From positions 244,429,825 through 244,493,824 of the forward strand of contig OX352774.1 in the NCBI GenBank assembly GCA_947095535.1: 64,000 bases of DNA. Direction: 5' to 3'. The position numbers and the translations under genes were made by a program. This DNA is from Poecilobothrus nobilitatus (Eukaryota; Arthropoda; Insecta; Diptera; Dolichopodidae). The notes under the pieces are model-generated. The model made no database searches and was not told the DNA's origin. It was given only the letters and a program-made list of their open reading frames with translations. Shown piece by piece: positions 61,947 through 64,000 of the stretch. Position 1 is the first letter of the stretch. Each line of letters opens with the position of its first letter.

Positions 61947-62350
61947 GCCTGTTTATTTCTTTTGACTGTATTTCATTTGCCTGTATTTCATTTTCCTGTA
62001 TTTTCATTTATCTGAATTTTCATTTGCCTACATTTTCATTTGCCTGCATTATCATTTGCCCGTATTTTCATTTGGCTCTATTTCATATTATACAAAAATA
62101 TATTATATAAAATATTCTGTAAAAGGCGTATAACTTTGATTTTGAATTCACTAAAGTCCCTCCTAATTCAGATTCTCATATATAAATATGTATATAAATA
62201 TTCTGGAAAAAGCGTAAAACCCTGCTTTTGAATGCAACTTTAAAATTTCTGCAAAATTAAGAATGAAAAATCGGCAAACGATATTGCAGGCAAATGGAAT
62301 ACAGGCAATTAAAATACAGTCAAATGATCAAGAAATACAGACATATGACA
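61947..62350. mobile_element. foldback element FB-2 (word CTGTATTTTCATTTGC)
   Basis: The left arm is nine head-to-tail 15-16 bp units beginning at about 61948, 61966, 61981, 61996, 62012, 62028, 62044, 62060 and 62076, consensus CTGTATTTTCATTTGC. The right arm (62271-62350) holds the inverse: GCAGGCAAATGGAATACAGG, CAATTAAAATACAGTCAAAT and AAGAAATACAGACATATGAC. The centre is about two units of the ~90-bp module seen in FB-1. It is non-coding; the frames at 62040-62231 and 62263-62448 only read through the repeats. Confidence 0.75.
62115..62260. repeat. two copies of the ~90-bp foldback core module in FB-2
   Basis: TTGATTTTGAATTC (62136), CCTCCTAATTCAGATTCTCA, ATATTCTGGAAAAAGCGTAA and a second CTGCTTTTGAATGCAAC (62221) reproduce the unit arrayed at 21499-21880. 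Confidence 0.75.
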
Positions 62351-62449
62351 CGCTCCCTATTCCAATAGTGTGTAGGGATTTTGTTACGTATGGGTCAGTG
62401 AATTTCTTTGACCATTTTGTGATCAAGCCCAATATAGACCTAAATTGAT

Positions 62450-64000
62450 TCTACTTTTGAAATAATTTGATTGTTTAGATAATAATCGTGAAATACATAA
62501 TTAATGTAATAATGAAAACTTGGATAGCCCTTCTGTCTCTGATGTCTCTGATGTATTCATATTAAAAATTAGTTCAAATAATTTTTGATGAATTCAATAT
62601 CTATCTAAAAAAGTTTATCAAAATTTAACAGTTACGCATGAATTTCAACATTTGTACAAAAAAAAATAAAACAATAAAAATTTTTATGTTTACGAAAATT
62701 ACGACAAATTTTTATATTTTACATTAAAAAAAAACAAAAATTACCGCATTTAAAAAATAACAGACAATTTTACTTGCGGTAAATTTTATCTCTTTAAATT
62801 TTTGTATTTGTTTTTATTAATTCTTTTAAACAGTTTTTCGTTTGTTAAATTATCGTTTACACCGTTATACCATTATATATCTTCAAATATGTATGTATGA
62901 GAATATGTACGCATAAAATACACAATAATAACATACAGTTAATTTGTTTTTGTGTAAAGAATAGAAATTTTTATATTTGCTTTTTTTTTTGTTTTGTTCA
63001 GAGATTCCTTGTACTTTTTTTTTCTATACTTTCATAATAGAGTTACTTTTGCCGTTTTCACAGTTACGATTCGCATATTATTATTATTATTATTATTATA
63101 TTATAGAAAAACGATAAAGGATATTGATTAAGAATCTGTAATCACGCAAAAAAAAAAAAGTTTTTTTTTTCCTTTTTATATATTCTTTCCTTAAGTTCCT
63201 TTAAGTTTCCTTTCCTTTTTTCTGTTAATTTTTTTTTTTTGTATGGAAAAGTAGAAAAGGGGATAAAGATAAATAGAAAAAGTAAATAAAAACAACAACA
63301 TCAGTTACAGTTAAAGTACATAATATATAAGAAGGAAAAGAGATTAAAATATAGGGAAAGAAAAAGAAATCAAATAGAAAAAAAAAATTTTTCTGTTGTC
63401 AGTATTAAATAAAAATTAGTGTTTGTTTCAAAATTTTTTTATATCTCATAAGAGGGGGGAGAAAAAAAATCAAGAAAAAAAAATATGAGAAATATCCTTT
63501 TTATTAGTAAAGATTGGAATTTAATCTTTACCTGTCTTGTTTTTTTTTTTGTTTTTTTTTTTTTTGATTTTTTATTGTTGATATTCTTTTTTGTATCTTA
63601 AAATACATTTGATATTCCTTCTTTGCTAACAATTTAATTTTTAAAGAAAACTTTCTTTAATATAAAATTTTATTTTACATTTTTTTTTTTTGTCACTATA
63701 TTTGGTGTTTAATTTTTCATTGAAAACACTGTTTAATTATTTGGAAGTATTGGTTGTGGTGCAGTTAAAACGAAATACTGATTTTAAGTTGCTGAATTTT
63801 GCAAGTAGAAAAAGTAGTTTATAATAAAAACAACAAAAAAGAACTAGTAGTAAATGGTTTTTTTGTTAAGAAATTTAAAAAGTGGTTCAACTGAACATAA
63901 GAAGCATGTAAAAACAGTAATAACATCTGTATTGTTGGCAAACATTTCGGATGTTACGTGTCTAAGAGAAAGAGAAAAATTTTAATTCACAAGAGGTTTG
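62450..64000. other. non-coding simple sequence at window end
   Basis: A (TTA)n run (63076-63103), T and A homopolymers, and an A/G-rich block (63240-63500). No gene or element end recognised. Confidence 0.55.

Noticed and set aside
61948..62090. CRISPR-like run of short regular repeats
   Set aside because: Units are head-to-tail with no unique spacers, the inverse array occurs 180 bp away, and the DNA is from an insect.

Overview
The window looks like nuclear DNA from a brachyceran fly, most likely a calyptrate (blow fly or house fly type). This is an inference. The sequence is extremely AT-rich throughout, with countless poly(A)/poly(T) runs and ATGT/TA microsatellites. It carries several copies of DINE-1/Helentron-type elements with the (GTCC)n block typical of dipteran genomes. 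There are no operons, ribosome binding sites or long ORFs. Nearly every ORF over 60 codons is low-complexity or lies inside a transposon relic. I read the window as intergenic or intronic 'repeat desert' with at most one plausible host coding exon (minus strand, 5480-5651: a Kozak-like ATG, a hydrophobic leader and a GTAAGT donor).

Layout. 1-5.4 kb: a pogo-like MITE (980-1466), two minus-strand Helentron relics (1985-2795, 3670-4488) and one copy of a ~150-bp dispersed repeat. 5.4-5.7 kb: the candidate first exon. 5.7-20.8 kb: homopolymer and microsatellite DNA with one tRNA-derived SINE (11053-11230), a 28-bp triple repeat and a long (TA)n tract. 20.9-22.45 kb: a foldback element built from iterated copies of one short word, with a ~90-bp internal tandem repeat and a second word-iterating block nested inside. 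23-29.9 kb: the densest accessory region, with a tRNA-like element, the dispersed repeat twice, a mini-foldback with perfect 17-bp ends, a Helentron relic next to a complete DINE-like element, and a foldback element enclosing a MULE-transposase-like fragment. 31.6-36.5 kb: a DINE 3' remnant and an inverted DINE copy. 37-42 kb: a 16-bp perfect hairpin, another tRNA-like SINE head and a DINE-like element with ~140-bp central tandem repeats. 44-48.2 kb: a Helentron relic followed by two nearly identical DINE-like copies in tandem. 50.3-53.2 kb: a terminal-inverted-repeat element with a SINE inside it, an unrecognised small ORF and the 3' end of a LINE reverse-transcriptase ORF. 53.3-61.9 kb: mostly simple sequence with one SINE fragment. 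61.95-62.35 kb: a second word-iterating foldback element with the same internal ~90-bp module. 62.4-64 kb: simple sequence.

The strongest signal is the set of foldback elements. Each has arms made of degenerate head-to-tail copies of its own 10-20 bp word, inverted on the far side. At least two with unrelated words share the same ~90-bp core, and a third encloses a MULE-like coding relic. This resembles the FB/NOF (MULE-related) type of fly foldback transposon, but with words that differ between elements. The second strong signal is the Helentron group: a tandem pair differing by a 109-bp indel, chimeric bodies shared between families with different ends, and an internal satellite-like array. 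All similarity statements come from reading the sequence by eye; no database search was run.
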